A stretch of 64,000 nucleotides of DNA, taken from positions 619,208,580 through 619,272,579 of the forward strand of contig CM046877.1 in NCBI GenBank assembly GCA_025667525.1, written 5' to 3'. Below the pieces are notes generated by a model. The model was not told where the DNA came from and searched no databases. It saw nothing but the letters and a program-made list of their open reading frames with translations. The stretch is from Glebionis coronaria (lineage: Eukaryota; Streptophyta; Magnoliopsida; Asterales; Asteraceae). Position numbers and translations under genes: made by a program. Below, piece after piece: positions 26,274 through 40,713 of the stretch (its first letter is position 1; each line of letters begins with the position of its first letter).

Positions 26274-27499
26274 TTCTGCCTATCTGCATATTACCGATTT
26301 TGAACATACAAAACGTTTGTTATGATTAGGGGGTCTTACCCTAACCCATTTGCTTAGCCACCCTTCAGTTATCTTAATTAATATATAAACCAACTACCAT
26401 GCTCATTAGAGGGCTCAAGTGTACTCCTAAGTACCCTAATCATCTTAAAACATTAAATTAAACCCGACTGATTTCAAAACTGTTTTGACCTCCGACTGTT
26501 TAACCTATATTTGACCCACCTCCCGACCTCCAATGTAGTTCTCGTTTATTGCATTTGAAAGCCACTTCAAATACCTATTCAGGGATTCTTGGATCGCAAA
26601 ATAAGGGTTTGTAGAACTCTAGATATGATCAAAACAAGTAACATAAAACTTTGCCCAGTTTTTAAAAACGAATTTAACACAATTAGCTTAATTAATTACC
26701 ATCACCATGTATAATTATTATCTCTAATTAATCTAATTATGTTTATTCCATTATAATACAGAATTCATAATTAACTTAACCCTAGATCCATCATGTATTG
26801 ATTGTAAGAGAATTAAAAACAATTTAATTGAAAAGTGTATTGAAGATTTTACCTTAGAATTTTTGAAAGAAGAAAAATTAATGAAGAACCCTATATAGAC
26901 TCCATTGATTTCGACTTAAGCTTGATATCCAGGGGATTATGATGTGTTTTTAGTTAATAAAAAGTCTTTATATAATTTCCTAACAAGTCCTTGGCCCATT
27001 ACAAAAGCCCGGTTCCCTTTTTTCCTTTTTTTCCCTTTTTTTTCTTTTTAATCGGCCTAAACCGACTTTAACATTTATTTTTTTTATTTTTTTTCTTTTT
27101 ATTACTTATTATTATGTTATTAATAATAACTTAATTTACCTTAATTTATTTCAGCTCCTAAAGCCTCCGAAACCTTAAAATCGTAAAACTAGTCAATTTT
27201 ACGCGTATACCGAAAAAATCGTAAAATATACAGTTTTAAAAAAAATCTTAAATTTTGAAATAAACTTTATAACTAAGTCCTAAATGACTTAAAACCATCC
27301 TGAAAAATACTCACATGACTAAACACCTTACCCGAGACCTCTAAATGCTAAACCCCAAATCGTAAAAAAAATACGATTTACTATAATACTTATACGTATA
27401 CGTAAAACACCAAAATAACACCATTTCATTTCATAGTCACTAATTTGTGAGCTCATGACCATGAAATAATCGTTCCTCGATTTACTTATGAGTACTTTA

Positions 27500-30400
27500 T
27501 GTAACACCCCCAAATTTATACAACTCAATACAGCGGAAGACTCGTTGGTGTTACGGGATAGCACATTACTCACATCATAGACAACGCATAAAAATCGCGT
27601 CGTTTAATAATAAAAGCATTTCCATTCATAAATATCTAAGTTACATAGGTCCCAAGTCATATTATTTCATACAAAGTTTTACAAAGTGTTTGAATGGAAA
27701 TTATTGTTAAAGTGCGGGCCATGAATTCTTGTTGTCTTCCCGAGAATTACCTTCAAGTACCTGAGATAAAACATGTTAAAAGAAAAGGTCAGCGATAACG
27801 CCGAGTGAATTCATAGAGTTTAATAAAATCCATCAATATAATATCAGTATAAAATTATTACTGAGGATCATTTTGTACAAATCATTTTAATAGGCCATAA
27901 AATAGCCAAAGTCATTTTATACAAATCCTTATCGAAAATCATAATATAGGCATTTGCCTTAAAAATCAGTATACGAGCCAATGTCGTAAAAACATCATAC
28001 AATACGTCTTATGACGTTGTATGAAAATAAAAACCGTTATATGAATATGGTTATGAAAACCAAAACACGAACATAATATCAATAGTATGACCCTGTATTG
28101 CTAGTCAGGCAATACCTCGTAATTCGGAGCGTCTAGTAGTATTTCGTTAGTTTTGGATTATTATAAGCCGCATGACATTGTTACCTTACTAAACCAACAA
28201 CGGGTAGCTAACCCGATACTCAATTTGCCCATCTAAAGTAGCGTGTCGTCACAAAGGTCACGCTATGGAAATCTTCTCATACATAAATTCGCTTACCAAT
28301 CAATGTGGCATGACGGGGATCAACCGTCAAGGCGCGAACTCGGGTGATCATCCCCAAATAGTACTATTATATGCACAAGCGTCTACCAAATCCCGGTAGT
28401 TCACAATTCATGCTAATGGGACTTTTAGTGACATAACCTAACTTTAATAATCCATTTAATTTCATCTATCGGGTCCTTTAATCATTTATCGGGTCATACA
28501 ATCGGGTCATACAATCATTTGGGTCCAAATCAATAAACAAGCAATCGGGACAAATGGTGTCCTATTTTATAAAAACTAACATGTTATCTCCCTCGCGGGT
28601 TTATAAAACATTTCATAAAAACATTTAAAAGAGTGCGAGGCTATGAACTCACGTTGATGTGGGAAGGCGGGTTATCGGCAATTCGGACGTACGGTACGTG
28701 CTTCAATCACGAAAACCTAGACAAATAATACTCGTCTTAGACTCATGTCCAATGACTTTATAAAAATAACAATTATGTATACATATGATGATTATATATA
28801 TGATGATGATCAAGTGGGTTTACATATTCTTGTTTACTCATTTTAGTGTTATGTGTCGATAACTTTTATACTAGTTTACTAGTTTTACCTATTTACATAT
28901 TTTAAGTCCAATAAGCTTATTATAAGTTCTTTAACTTGTTTTAATTCATTTTATACTTATATTATCAGTGTTTAAACTTTACAAGTTGGGCCCAAATGGG
29001 TTAAGTCCAATAAGTTCTTTTTATAAGTGTTTAACTTATTTAGTCCAATTTTTAGTCCATTATGTTTACTTAGCTCGTTAATGTCCGTATGATTATATAG
29101 TTCGGGTTTTTATCGGTTTTTACTTGTTATATAGGTTTATATATCAGTATATGAGTTTTATAAACTTTACATTAGACGGGTTTGATCGTCTAAGTTTTAA
29201 TTGGCGAAAAACGTTAATTTTACGGTAATAGCCGAAAAAATCGTAAAAATCAAGTTTATAGTTTTTATTACTTATAAGTATTATTCCACTACCATTTTTA
29301 TAATTTATACACTTATTTAAACTTTTACATATTTATATAAATAAAATCCATAAGTTAGTGGGTATTAACTTTACATTTTATACAATATAATTTTGAGTGC
29401 TTATATAATAGTAATAAACATTAATTCTCAAAATCTGATTTTTATCTTCATATTCACCAAAACTGCCATATCTAGAGTTTTATATGGAGATAGAAGCTCA
29501 AATTTTTATCACATAAACTACATGATATTTTCTCCATTTAACTCTTCTATAGCTACTGTTGAATCATCTTCTAAGTATTTTCTAAAAATCGTCCAAAACA
29601 GTGAACTCAGATTTGTACCTTAAACTTGTTTTGATCATATCTCACTCATTACAATGATTCCATTGCATGGCCAACTCTCACATGTGTACAACACCCATAG
29701 ATTACTGTATATTAATTCTACTTCATCATTTTATCAGTTCATGACATGTTTCTTTACTGATTTATACAGCCAACAAATTTAAACAAGATTTTAGCCTTGT
29801 TTCTTATAGTTTTTCACCTTTTTAAGCGTGTTTATCAACACCAAATCCCCACACAACACTTTTAATCATCATTCATCATCATATACATATACATAAGTAA
29901 AATAAATACAAGATTACATAATCAAAAATAACAAGAAGATGAGGAGAACAATCTTTATACCACCATGATGATGTAGGTTGTGATCAAAACATGGATTTTG
30001 ATGGAGAAACTTGTGCATAGCCAAGACCATCTTCAAGACCACCATTCTTCAAGAACTCCTTGATGATAATCAGCCCTTGACTCCATATAAACTCCTTCTT
30101 GGATGTTATAACTTGCATCAATCAATAGGGCTTCAAAAGGGTATCAACATATATGTAAATAACATAGGATTTGTGGTTGAATTTTGTAAGAATGGGGTGT
30201 TTATGGTGGTAAAGTGGACGGCCCAAATGGAGAGGATGAGAGAGTTTGTGGTTGTTTTGCATGTTGTGAATGAGAAGAATGGTTTAGGTAGTGGTTTTTG
30301 GTGTAGTGGAAGCTTAAAGTGTAAGCTTCAATGACAAGTGTTAGCTAGTTAAGTGAAAACTTGACACCAAGTTGTCTTGGTGGAGTGTTGTAGCCGTGGG

Positions 30401-30943
30401 TTTCTGGGGGTGGGGCAAGTGTCCCACTTGTCTCATCCCCATTTAATTACGGGTACTCCTCGATTCTAGTTTCCTCGATTTGCGTGCCCTCGGGTCGTTT
30501 TACGAAAAACGTTTTTATAAATTATGAATCAATGGCACAAAACGAATCTAATAAAAATTGTTTCATCAAAAACGGAGTTCGAAAACGTAAATACGTAATC
30601 CTAGGGTTTCCGGTTTAGTCGTAAAGGACGTTAAAATAAAATCGTAAGTCCTAAACTCTTCTCGTAAATTTGTGAGTTTATGAACCAACACAAATTTAAA
30701 ATCTCAAAATAATATTCACAGACAAATTTATTTTCTGAAATGTCGGACTGTCACCAAAGACGGTGTATGTAAACGTAAGCACGTAACGTTGAATCCTCCG
30801 GTTTAGACGTAGTCGACGCTACTTCAAGACGTAAATCCAAATTACTTCCCAAAAATAAGTGAGTTCATATTGTAACATTAAAATAATGTTTTCAAATAAA
30901 TATTGAGAATAAAATATCAATCATAAATTGACGGATTGTCACA
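27500..30943 (-). repeat. 3' LTR of the non-autonomous element
   Basis: Near-identical to 36307-39749. The short open frame at 29393-29623 recurs at 38199-38429 in the other LTR, and the one at 30011-30334 survives only in part there (38919-39140). Neither resembles a known protein. The minus-strand bases just outside, AGGGGTAAATGC, are the probable polypurine tract. Confidence 0.93.
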
Positions 30944-33900
30944 GCATTTACCCCTAAACAGGATCTTTGTCCTCAAAGATCATCTTACTACTCGCTTCTT
31001 ATAGAGTTAAAGCCATGTGGGTATTTCCTCCACATTCGGTCTTTTCTCACAAGTGTAATCCATTATAATACGCGAGTTTCATCAAACATAACTACGGGAA
31101 TAAGATCAGGCTAAATGTTGACTTACTTTCTCTATCCATGATGTTCACGGGTTTCTGATGAATGCAACTTTTCGCCGATCTAAGCTTTACTAAGAACAAT
31201 CAGATTTTCACTTGATAGATATTCTATCAAGTTCGACTTACGAAACATAATGCACGCAGTTCTTGAAGTCCTAGGGTAGATCCAGCTTATATGCCTTTCA
31301 ATCCCAACTTTTACATCATCTCAATGGTCCCATACAACGGGGACTTATATCCCATGATTTGTCAGATCATGAATTTATTTTTCCAAGGTTAAAAATTGTG
31401 GCATAACTTCGCTACCCATTTTGCACTTCAAGATCTACATGTCATATTCACATAACCTCTTGCCCACTACCGGCTGTCAATAATCAAATCCTAATTTCAA
31501 CAATCATTTCAGGTTTCGCGGGTCGGGTATTTTGTAAGGTTAGGTTCGCCATCATAGGAAACCTTAAACCTAAAAGACATGTCCAACTCACTATGGGTGT
31601 ATGTCGGATGTCTCCATCTCAACTCTTGCCTACAGATGCTCTAAGATTTAGATCCTAACAAGATTAGATCTCGATCCTAATACGATAGTTATCAAGGATA
31701 ATCTCTCCAAAGGAAAACGATTATACGGTTCATTACCAAAGGTCAATCATTGAAACATAAAACAAGACTTCTAGTGTTTTGTATTGTTACTTTACCTCGT
31801 CCCTTCGATTTGGGGTGGTAAACAGTACTCTCTTCAAGGTTCGTTCTCAATGATTTCTGAGCAAATCTCTAGAAATTCGATGCGAAGCGAGGATCTTGAT
31901 ATAGATGTTCGATACAGGCACACTATGTTTACATAACTCTTTTGCATTTATCATTAACGGGAATGATATTTAGCAGATTTGGTCAATCTGTCGACGATGA
32001 CCCAAATCGAATCAAATTCAGATGATGACCTTTGCAATAGCTAGACGTTTACTAATGTATGAGGCGATGTCTGCCTTCATAATTGCCATCAGTACAACTT
32101 CTTCAGACAAAGATACTTTTAGTTATAAATGACATAAATAGAATACCTATACTTACAAATTCCAACATAACTATATCTCAAAATCTCCATATTTAGACAA
32201 TCACATGTGGTCTTTAAAACATTTAACGCTATCGGCTTCTCAATTCTAATGATTCACATTAGCCGCGAACCCCTTTTATTATTTATATTATCTCTTTTTA
32301 CAAAAATTAGCTATTTTTAAATTGTTCGGCAATTTATTTTGTACCATCATTACTAAGGAACACATCCTAATTGGTTCTTTATATTTTCTACATAATGTGT
32401 CAGTAATTATATTCACCTTTCTGATGAAATAAATATCATAACCGTATTTATTCAAAAATTATTTCTTCACATTTTCTCTGTTTTAGTTTCGTCTCAACTA
32501 TCATTTTTATCTGTTTTACTCAATCCGATGTCTAAAGCGTCGATAATTATTACAACTAATTAAATATTAAATATTCAATTTTTATGAAACGTAAACGTAA
32601 AAAATTTAAATTTCTTAGTTCGACCGATTATATAAAATGTTCACAATAAATTTGAATTTAATTAACAAGATTTTTGTTGATTTATCGAAAATATTTAATA
32701 AGATTCGTAAATGTTCGAAAAACCTTTGTTTATACTTTGGTCAAAGTTTTCTTAGTTTGAAAAGTAAAATTGTCGTTTCAAATTTTAAGTCATGGTATAA
32801 ATGGTTTCCTCAATCCCTCTTAGGTTGTCTAGAAGTATACACAAACATTTACCCCTAAACAGAAGTTTAGTTAAATGGTTTGGGTATAAGGGAATAATCC
32901 CTTAAAATCCTTTGTTAAAACATTTGTCAAAATATATTTGCACTTTCTTTTTAGTATAACTCAAAGTCTTAAATGACTTCTAAATTTTGAAGAGTCAATT
33001 TATATTCCATTATCTACTAATCACACGGTTAAATCATGTAAAGGATTAAATCTTAAGTCTTATGTTAAATATTTAAGGTACATGTTTTTATTGTTCGGCC
33101 AATTCAGGGCAATCTATAAATAATTATTAACTCATTCTTATTCTTATATAAAAACAAATAGTCTTTAATGATCACAAGCATGAATTTATCACTTTTACAG
33201 CCTACACACGTGATCCACCAAATTTTATGGATGCTACCTGTGCACTAGTCAATCCAAACGACATCACGTGAAACTCATAATATTCATTACAAGTACCGGA
33301 TGTAGTGATTGGAATACATAATCTTTTCCGCAGATGCGAAGTTGATGATAACCATGCCGTGGATCAAATTGCTAGAACCTTGTAAATGATCGAACAAATC
33401 TTCCATTTCGAGTTATGGATATCGTTTTCGATTGTCAATTTACTCAGTCCACAGTAATCTATAGATATAAGGAATGATAACACCATAGCTCTTCATGATG
33501 ACGAGTTCGGTAGAATAAAATCTTCCTCCGACAACTCTCTCAGTTGTATGGTAATTCCTTTAATTTAGATGGTGCTGACGTGCAGTGCACATGCCATAGG
33601 CGCAGCACCGGAAATATAATCAATACCAATTTCACTTACCTTAATGGCGAAAGTCTAGGTAATTCATCGACAAATATTTACTAAAGTTTCAGATAATAGA
33701 AACATCTTTTAATAAATTCATTTTTAAGTTCTTTCTAGATTATAATACCTATGACTAATTCACAACCATTCACGGTATAATTTCAAGTCTAAATGCAGGA
33801 TATGGCCACCCATCAAGAATTATTTAGATCACTTTTGATAATCAACATCTTATCTTTTTAGGGGAATTCTACTCGAGTTCCCATCAATTAAGACAATGTC

Positions 33901-36070
33901 GTCATGTCATAAGTAATCAATCCATTCTACTGGCACTATCAACTTTCCAGTTTCATGACCGTCGATAAGATGTGAACTTCTCAAAAGACTAAAAATAACT
34001 CATAATCCTTCACAATTTCAAGGATATATGGAGACATAACTAACCTTAAAAGAGTAAGGTTAACGCATAATCTACGCGATAGAATTTCAAATCAGGTACA
34101 GACGAAAACATTTAATGAATATGAATATATCCCATGTTTTCATAATTTGAGTACGCATTCGAAAGCTCCTCGGATCGTTACCCAGGTCATTCAAATGAAA
34201 TCAAATCATAAGAAATGATAAGAACGTCAGTACATCCAGTTTGGTATCAACACTCGGTAATCAGATACTTTTCCTAAGAATCTCACTACGGGAGAATTGG
34301 ACAAGAAAGAATTGTCAATTGTCAAATAAGACAATTTCCACAGATGAGTAAATTCGACTCAGAAGAATAGATGCTACAGGCACATATGTAGGTGTCCCTA
34401 ACACTATGTCCCTATTTTTCACTTTTTGCAGATCTCATAAAATTTAATCTTTCACAATCTTCAAAGAAAATGTAGTGTTTATTCATTAGTTTTATGGTGA
34501 CTACTAATCAGTCTTGCATGGTCCATTCCAAATTGTATGTAGGCGCGCAAATATATACAATTTCAATATTAACGATGCAATACTCAGTTCGTCAAAATTT
34601 TATCATCATGTTTATAATAAAAACATTTTCATGCTTAATTTTTAAATAAGAATCAAAAATAAATTTACAAGGATTTTCTTTGTTATGAAAACAATCAAGT
34701 TTTCCAAGGTGTTTTTATAAACAACTTCATTTTGATAACGATCATTTTATAAGTCTCACTTTAAATAATCCATATGGTGATGAAAATTAAGTTTTCTCAA
34801 GGGATACTATTATATAAAACAATGAGTAATCTGCAAAAGAGTGATGAAGAGTGGTTCACCAAGAACTATCTATAATATATCAGGAAATGAGCTTAGCCAA
34901 ATAATCATGAGGTTCATGACCTCGATGGCACTTACGAAGAATAATTCACAACGTAACTCAATTCAAGATGAGTACTTGTTCGATGGTTGCATCACTAATG
35001 CGAACATTAGGATGAAGCAGTAAAAGATAGATAACATCGATACATGTAGGATTTAGCAATCAAAGGTAGTCTTTTCATTAATCACAAACAAGTCAAAATT
35101 GTACCGTAACACATTACGTGTCACTATGTCATACAATACTCAGAACTCATCCTACCAACTGATATCTCAGTTAAGTTAGGGATTTTTAAAAGATACCACA
35201 ATGAATACTAATCTACAAGGGTCATTAGGTGTTCCACATGTCCCGAAAGATCCATCGGTCTCAATTCAGAAGAAGATTTCTTCGATTTATTTATTGGACA
35301 CTGGGCATCCTTGTTAGTGGAAAATGGCTTAGGAACAACCCTTAACAAAAACCAACAATCAATTAAAACCTTATAATTCAATCACAGAACTTAACGACTT
35401 CCTTTTATCAATCTCACATTCCATACGAGTTAAATTTTACTTTATTCAAATTTTAACCAATATTATACTCGATATCCTACCTCATTTTCCAATACTTTCA
35501 ATCTTATTCATAAACCTTAATATGACAATAAAAGTTCAATATGAACAACACTTAATTTCCAATCCTATATCTCTTACAACAACAATTATCAAATGAGTCA
35601 CTAGTATGAAATGACTTGATCATTCAACTAGACTTCTCGGAAAGGTATTAGTGGCATGAGGCTTTTGGGTAATGGTTCCAATGACAGCCTCAAGTGCAAC
35701 ATTCAACCTTTCGATTTTAATTTAAGAATTGGATGACAACGAATCAGATGGCATCTTTCTAGGTGGTAACGTTCTGTCAAACTCCACTCTATAAGGAAAG
35801 ATCGTCATGACATCGATATCAGATTTAATCTCGCCAATTCTTTTTCAATATCACAATCAACTAATATCTACATTTCTACGAATATCAACCATTTGTTGGG
35901 ATCATAAATATCCACACCTTGGTTCAGATCTAGGATAGCTAGAATTCCTACGAGAATAGCTTCGATTAATTTACTAAGGGATTTAGGGTTCCTTGTGACA
36001 ATCGACGTCGTATAAATACCTCGTAAAAAAATATCAAAATAATCATCAAACAATCATGTAATAAAATTAC

Positions 36071-36104
<34 letters not shown>

Positions 36105-36306
36105 CCAAGTTATATATATATATTAAAATAACACTTCTCAGTCTGGCCTTGTCGGTAACTCGGGAACTCTTCGGCACCGTTATAGTCAAAAGATTTTTAG
36201 ACATTTTTAGAAAAATGTTTATAGTTAAAAGATTTTGAAATATTTTATTCAAAACCTTGGTTTTAAAAATCTTTCGTTCTCTATAACGAGAGCTCTGATA
36301 CCAAAC
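30944..36306 (-). pseudogene. heavily decayed Ty3 pol inside the non-autonomous element
   Basis: No long frame survives on either strand. Conserved pieces can still be read on the minus strand. At about 33480-33200 there is an RT region (PYIYRLLWTE, then M-E-D-L-F-D-H-L-Q-G-S-S-N, then a ...VSRDVVWID... region), broken by several stops. At about 32005-31960 an integrase-core piece reads F-D-S-I-W-V-I-V-D-R-L-T-K-S. The order and motifs match Tekay/Del chromoviruses. No Gag, protease or intact integrase is visible. The decay is far greater than the 1.6 percent LTR divergence can explain, so this element was copied in this dead state. A (TA)n tract at 36073-36125 lies near the primer site. Confidence 0.75.
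36290..36305 (-). other. primer binding site of the non-autonomous element
   Basis: The minus strand reads TTTGGTATCAGAGCTC, a canonical initiator-tRNA-Met site one base from the LTR end. It is intact although the coding region is not, as expected if replication in trans is still selected. Confidence 0.88.
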
Positions 36307-39300
36307 TGTAACACCCCTAAATTTATACAACTCAATACAGCGGAAGGCTCGTTGGTGTTACGGGATAGCACATTACTCACATCATAGACAACGCATAAAA
36401 ATCGCGTCGTTTAATAATAAAAGCAATTCCATTCGTAAATATCTAAGTTACATAGGTCCCAAGTCATATTATTTCATACAAAGTTTTACAAAGTGTTTGA
36501 ATGGAAATTATTGTTAAAGTGCGGGCCATGAATTCTTGTTGTCTTCCCGAGAATTACCTTCAAGTACCTGAGATAAAACATGTTAAAAGAAAAGGTCAGC
36601 GATAACACCGAGTGAATTCATAGAGTTTAGTAAAATCCATCAATATAATATCAGTATAAAATTATTACTGAGAATCATTTTGTACAAATCATTTTAATAG
36701 GCCATAAAATAGCCAAAGTCATTTTATACAAATCCTTATCGAAAATCATAATATAGGCATTTGCCTTAAAAATCAGTATACGAGCCAATGTCGTAAAAAC
36801 ATCATACAATACGTCTTATGACGTTGTATGAAAATAAAAACCGTTATATAAATATGGTTATGAAAATCAAAACACGAACATAATATCATTAGTATGACCC
36901 TATATTGCTAGTCAGGCAATACCTCGTAATTCGGAGCGTCTAGTAGTATTTCGTTAGTTTTGGATTATTATAAGCCACATGACATTGTTACCTTACTAAA
37001 CCAACAACGGGTAGCTAACCCGATATTCAATTTGCCCATCTAAAGTAGCGTGTCATCACAAAGGTCACGCTATGGAAATCTTCTCATACATAAATTCGCT
37101 TACCAATCAATGTGGCATGACGGGGATCAACCGTCAAGGCGCGAACTGGGGTGATCGTCCCCAAATAGTACTATTATATGCACAAGCGTCTACCAAATCC
37201 CGGTAGTTCACAATTCATGCTAATGGGACTTTTAGTGACATAACCTAACTTTAATAATCCATTTAATTTCATCTATCGGGTCCTTTAATCATTTATCGGG
37301 TCATACAATCGGGTCATACAATCATTTGGGTCCATATCAATAAACCAGCAATCGGGACAAATGGTGTCCTATTTTATAAAAACTAACATGTTATCTCCCT
37401 CGCGGGTTTATAAAACATTTAATAAAAACATTTAAAAGAGTGCGAGGCTATGAACTCACGTTGATGTGGGAAGGCGGGTTATCGGCAATTCGGACGTACG
37501 GTACGTGCTTCAATCACGGAAACCTAGACAAATAATACTCATCTTAGACTCATGTCCAATGACTTTATAAAAATAACAATTATGTATACATATGATGATT
37601 ATATATATGATGATGATCAAGTGGGTTTACATATTCTTGTTTACTCATTTTAGTGTTATGTGTCGATAACTTTTATACTAGTTTACTAGTTTTACCTATT
37701 TACATATTTTAAGTCCAATAAGCTTATTATAAGTTCTTTAACTTGTTTTAATTCATTTTATACTTATATTATCAGTGTTTAAACTTTACAAGTTGGGCCC
37801 AAATGGGTTAAGTCCAATAAGTTCTTTTTATAAGTGTTTAACTTATTTAGTCCAATTTTTAGTCCAGTATGTTTACTTAGCTCGTTAATGTCCGTATGAT
37901 TATATAGTTCGGGTTTTTATCGGTTTTTACTTGTTATATAGGTTTATATATCAGTATATGAGTTTTATAAACTTTACATTAGACGGGTTTGATCGTCTAA
38001 GTTTTAATTGGCGAAAAACGTTAATTTTACGGTAATAGCCGAAAAAGTCGTAAAAATCAAGTTTATAGTTTTTATTACTTATAAGTATTATTCCACTACC
38101 ATTTTTATAATTTATACACTTACTTAACCTTTTACATATTTATATAAATAAAATCCATAAGTTAGGGGTTTTAACTTTACATTTTATACAATATAATTTT
38201 GAGTGCTTATATAATAGTAATAAACATTAATTCTCAAAATCTGATTTTTATCTTCATATTCACCAAAACTGCCATATCTAGAGTTCTATATGGAGATAGA
38301 AGCTCAAATTTTTATCACATAAACTACATGATATTTTATCCATTTAACTCTTCTATAGCTACTGTTGAATCATCTTCTAAGTATTTTCTGAAAATCGTCC
38401 AAAACAGTGAACTCAGATTTGTACCTTAAACTTGTTTTGATCATATCTCACTCATTACAATGATTCCATTGCATGGCCAACTCTCACATGTGTACAACAC
38501 CCATAGCTTACTGTATATTAATTTTACTTCATCATTTTATCAGTTCATGACATATTTCTTTACTGATTTATACAGCCAACAAATTTAAACAAGATTTTAG
38601 CCTTGTTTCTTATAGTTTTTCACCTTTTTAAGCATGTTTATCAACACCAAATCCCCACACAACACTTTTAATCATCATTCATCATCATATACATATACAT
38701 AAGTAAAATAAATACAAGATTACATAATCAAAAATAATAAGAAGATGAGGAGAACAATCTTTATACCACCATGATGATGTAGGTTGTGATCAAAACATGG
38801 ATTTTGATGGAGAAACTTGTGCATAGCCAAGACCATCTTCAAGACCACCATTCTTTAATAACTCCTTGATGATAATCAGCCCTTGACTCCATAGAAACTC
38901 CTCCTTGGATGTTATAACTTGCACCAATCAATAGGGCTTCAAAAGGGCATCAACATATATGTAAATAACATAGGATTTGTGGTTGAATTTTGTATAAATA
39001 GGGTGTTTATGGTGGTAAAGTGGACGACCCAAATGGAGAGGATGAGAGAGTTTGTGGTTGTTTTGCATGTTGTGAATGAGAAGAATGGTTTAGGTAGTGG
39101 TTTTTGGTGTAGTGGAAGCTTAAAGTGTAAGCTTCAATGACAAGTGTTAGCTAGTTAAGTGAAAACTTGACACCAAGTTGTCTTGGTGGAGTGTTGTAGC
39201 CGTGGGTTTGTGGGGGTGGGGCAAGTGTCCCACTTGTCTCATCCCCTTTTAATTACGGGTACTCCTCGATTCTAGTTTCCTCGATTTGCGTGCCCTCGGG

Positions 39301-39749
39301 TCGTTTTACGAAAAACGTTTTTATAAATTATGAATCAACGGCACAAAACGAATCTAATAAAAATTGTCTCATCAAAAACGGAGTTCAAAAACGTAAATAC
39401 GTAATCCTAGGGTTTTCGGTTTAGTCGTAAAGGACGTTAAAATAAAATCGTAAGTCCTAAACTCTTCTCGTAAATTTGTGAGTTTATGAACCAACACAAA
39501 TTTAAAATCTCAAAATAATATTCACAGACAAATTTATTTTCTGAAATGTCGGACTGTCACCAAAGACGGTGTATGTAAACGTAAGCACGTAACGTTGAAT
39601 CCTCCGGTTTAGACGTAGTCGACGCTACTTCAAGACGTAAATCCAAATTACTTCCCAAAAATAAGTGAGTTCATATTGTAACATTAAAATAATGTTTTCA
39701 AATAAATATTAAGAATAAAATATCAATCATAAATTGACGGATTGTCACA
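36307..39749 (-). repeat. 5' LTR of the non-autonomous element
   Basis: Partner of 27500-30943; ends at the second CTTTA duplication. Confidence 0.93.
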
Positions 39750-39885
39750 CTTTATACCCATAAACGATATCCACACAAAACTCGTTCACGCAAAATAACA
39801 TGTAAACAGGCAAATCACATAGTCACACATAAATTAACCTTAAAATTAAGACCAAGTGACGAACCTCAAAACCATGGTTGTCACA

Positions 39886-40710
39886 TACACCTAGGTCGGC
39901 GACGCTTGGGTGGATGGTCATCCGAATCTTCTCTCGATGGACTGGGAGAAGGGGGCGGTGCCCCATTCTTTTGTTGAGGATCGCTCTTGTGAGAAGAGCT
40001 AGGAACCTTCTTCCCGGTATTCATCCTGTCCCACACGCTTGTGCGGCAATTAGTTCTGGTTAGCTCCACATCTGCTCGTTCGGTTGAATCGTCGGACCTC
40101 TCTCCCTCCTCACGGGATTATAGTAGTTCCTGCATAATGCGATCCCCTATGCGTTCGAACACATTCCTAGGTTAGGGGGTTTCCTCGAAGAGGTTTCGTT
40201 CCTGGAGTCGTGCCCTTCGCTTCCTTTGAGTCTGAGGAGAGGTGCCGGGTCTGGCATTGCCAAAGTTGAGCCTAGATTGGAGGTTCCTCCCTAGGTTCAA
40301 TCTGGATGCGATTCCTGGGACGATCCTCTCGAAGTTCTGCGTGAAAACTCGAGTGAGATCTTCCTCACTAAGTGGTTCGACCTTCACTTCTTCCTCGGTT
40401 GATGGCCTGCGCGGCTCCTTATTAGGGGGCTTAGGCGCGCTCCCTGGATCAGGGTTGTCCAAGGTCGAGGTTGGTGGTGGGGTGATAGCGGATGTACCTA
40501 CTCTAACCATGGACTGAAAAACGCTCCGGTTATTCGGTCCACCTGTTTGGTTGCCGGGGGACTGGTTGGAATGAGTATCCCGTCCCCTGTGGACTTCCGA
40601 TTCGCATGATTTGTGTTCCTGGGGTTTCCTTGTTGATGTCCTTTCGTCATTGAGAGAGATCGAGATGAGATTTGCTCTAGCTTAGTGTATTGGTCCCACG
40701 GATGGCGCAA
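39886..40710 (-). pseudogene. N-terminal Gag remnant, Tat/Retand-like
   Basis: Three neighbouring minus-strand frames, 40710-40498, 40510-40172 and about 40171-39886, together read as a hydrophilic, Pro/Ser/Glu-rich N-terminus. The second contains STEEEVKVEPLSEEDL and RLNLGRNLQSRLNFG. The third contains a Lys/Arg-rich end KRRRPR. A frame change and at least two stops break it. Such disordered N-termini precede the gag domain in Tat-type elements; the domain itself is absent here. Identification leans on the adjacent LTR and primer site rather than on this protein. Confidence 0.5.
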
Positions 40711-40712
40711 AG
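40693..40712 (-). other. primer binding site of the Tat-like element
   Basis: The minus strand reads TTTGCGCCATCCGTGGGACC one base after the LTR end TATCAACA. This TGGCGCC(A/G)-type site is typical of the Tat branch. Confidence 0.7.
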
Positions 40713-40713
40713 T

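Larger units (their letters stand above)
27500..39749 (-). mobile_element. non-autonomous Ty3-derived element with 3.4-kb LTRs
   Basis: It is bounded by the duplicated target CTTTA (27495-27499 and 39750-39754). The LTRs are 3444 and 3443 bp (TGTAACACCCC...GATTGTCACA on the plus strand). The primer site on the minus strand at 36305-36290 shows the orientation. I count about 55 differences between LTRs (about 98.4 percent identity), so it moved fairly recently. The internal 5.4 kb holds only wreckage of a chromovirus pol. Large LTRs around non-coding internal DNA resemble LARD elements, which depend on proteins of a relative. Confidence 0.9.

Noticed and set aside
29393..30334. Open frames repeated at 38199-39140
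   Set aside because: They are duplicated because they lie in the two LTRs. The second is shortened in one copy, and no protein family is recognisable.
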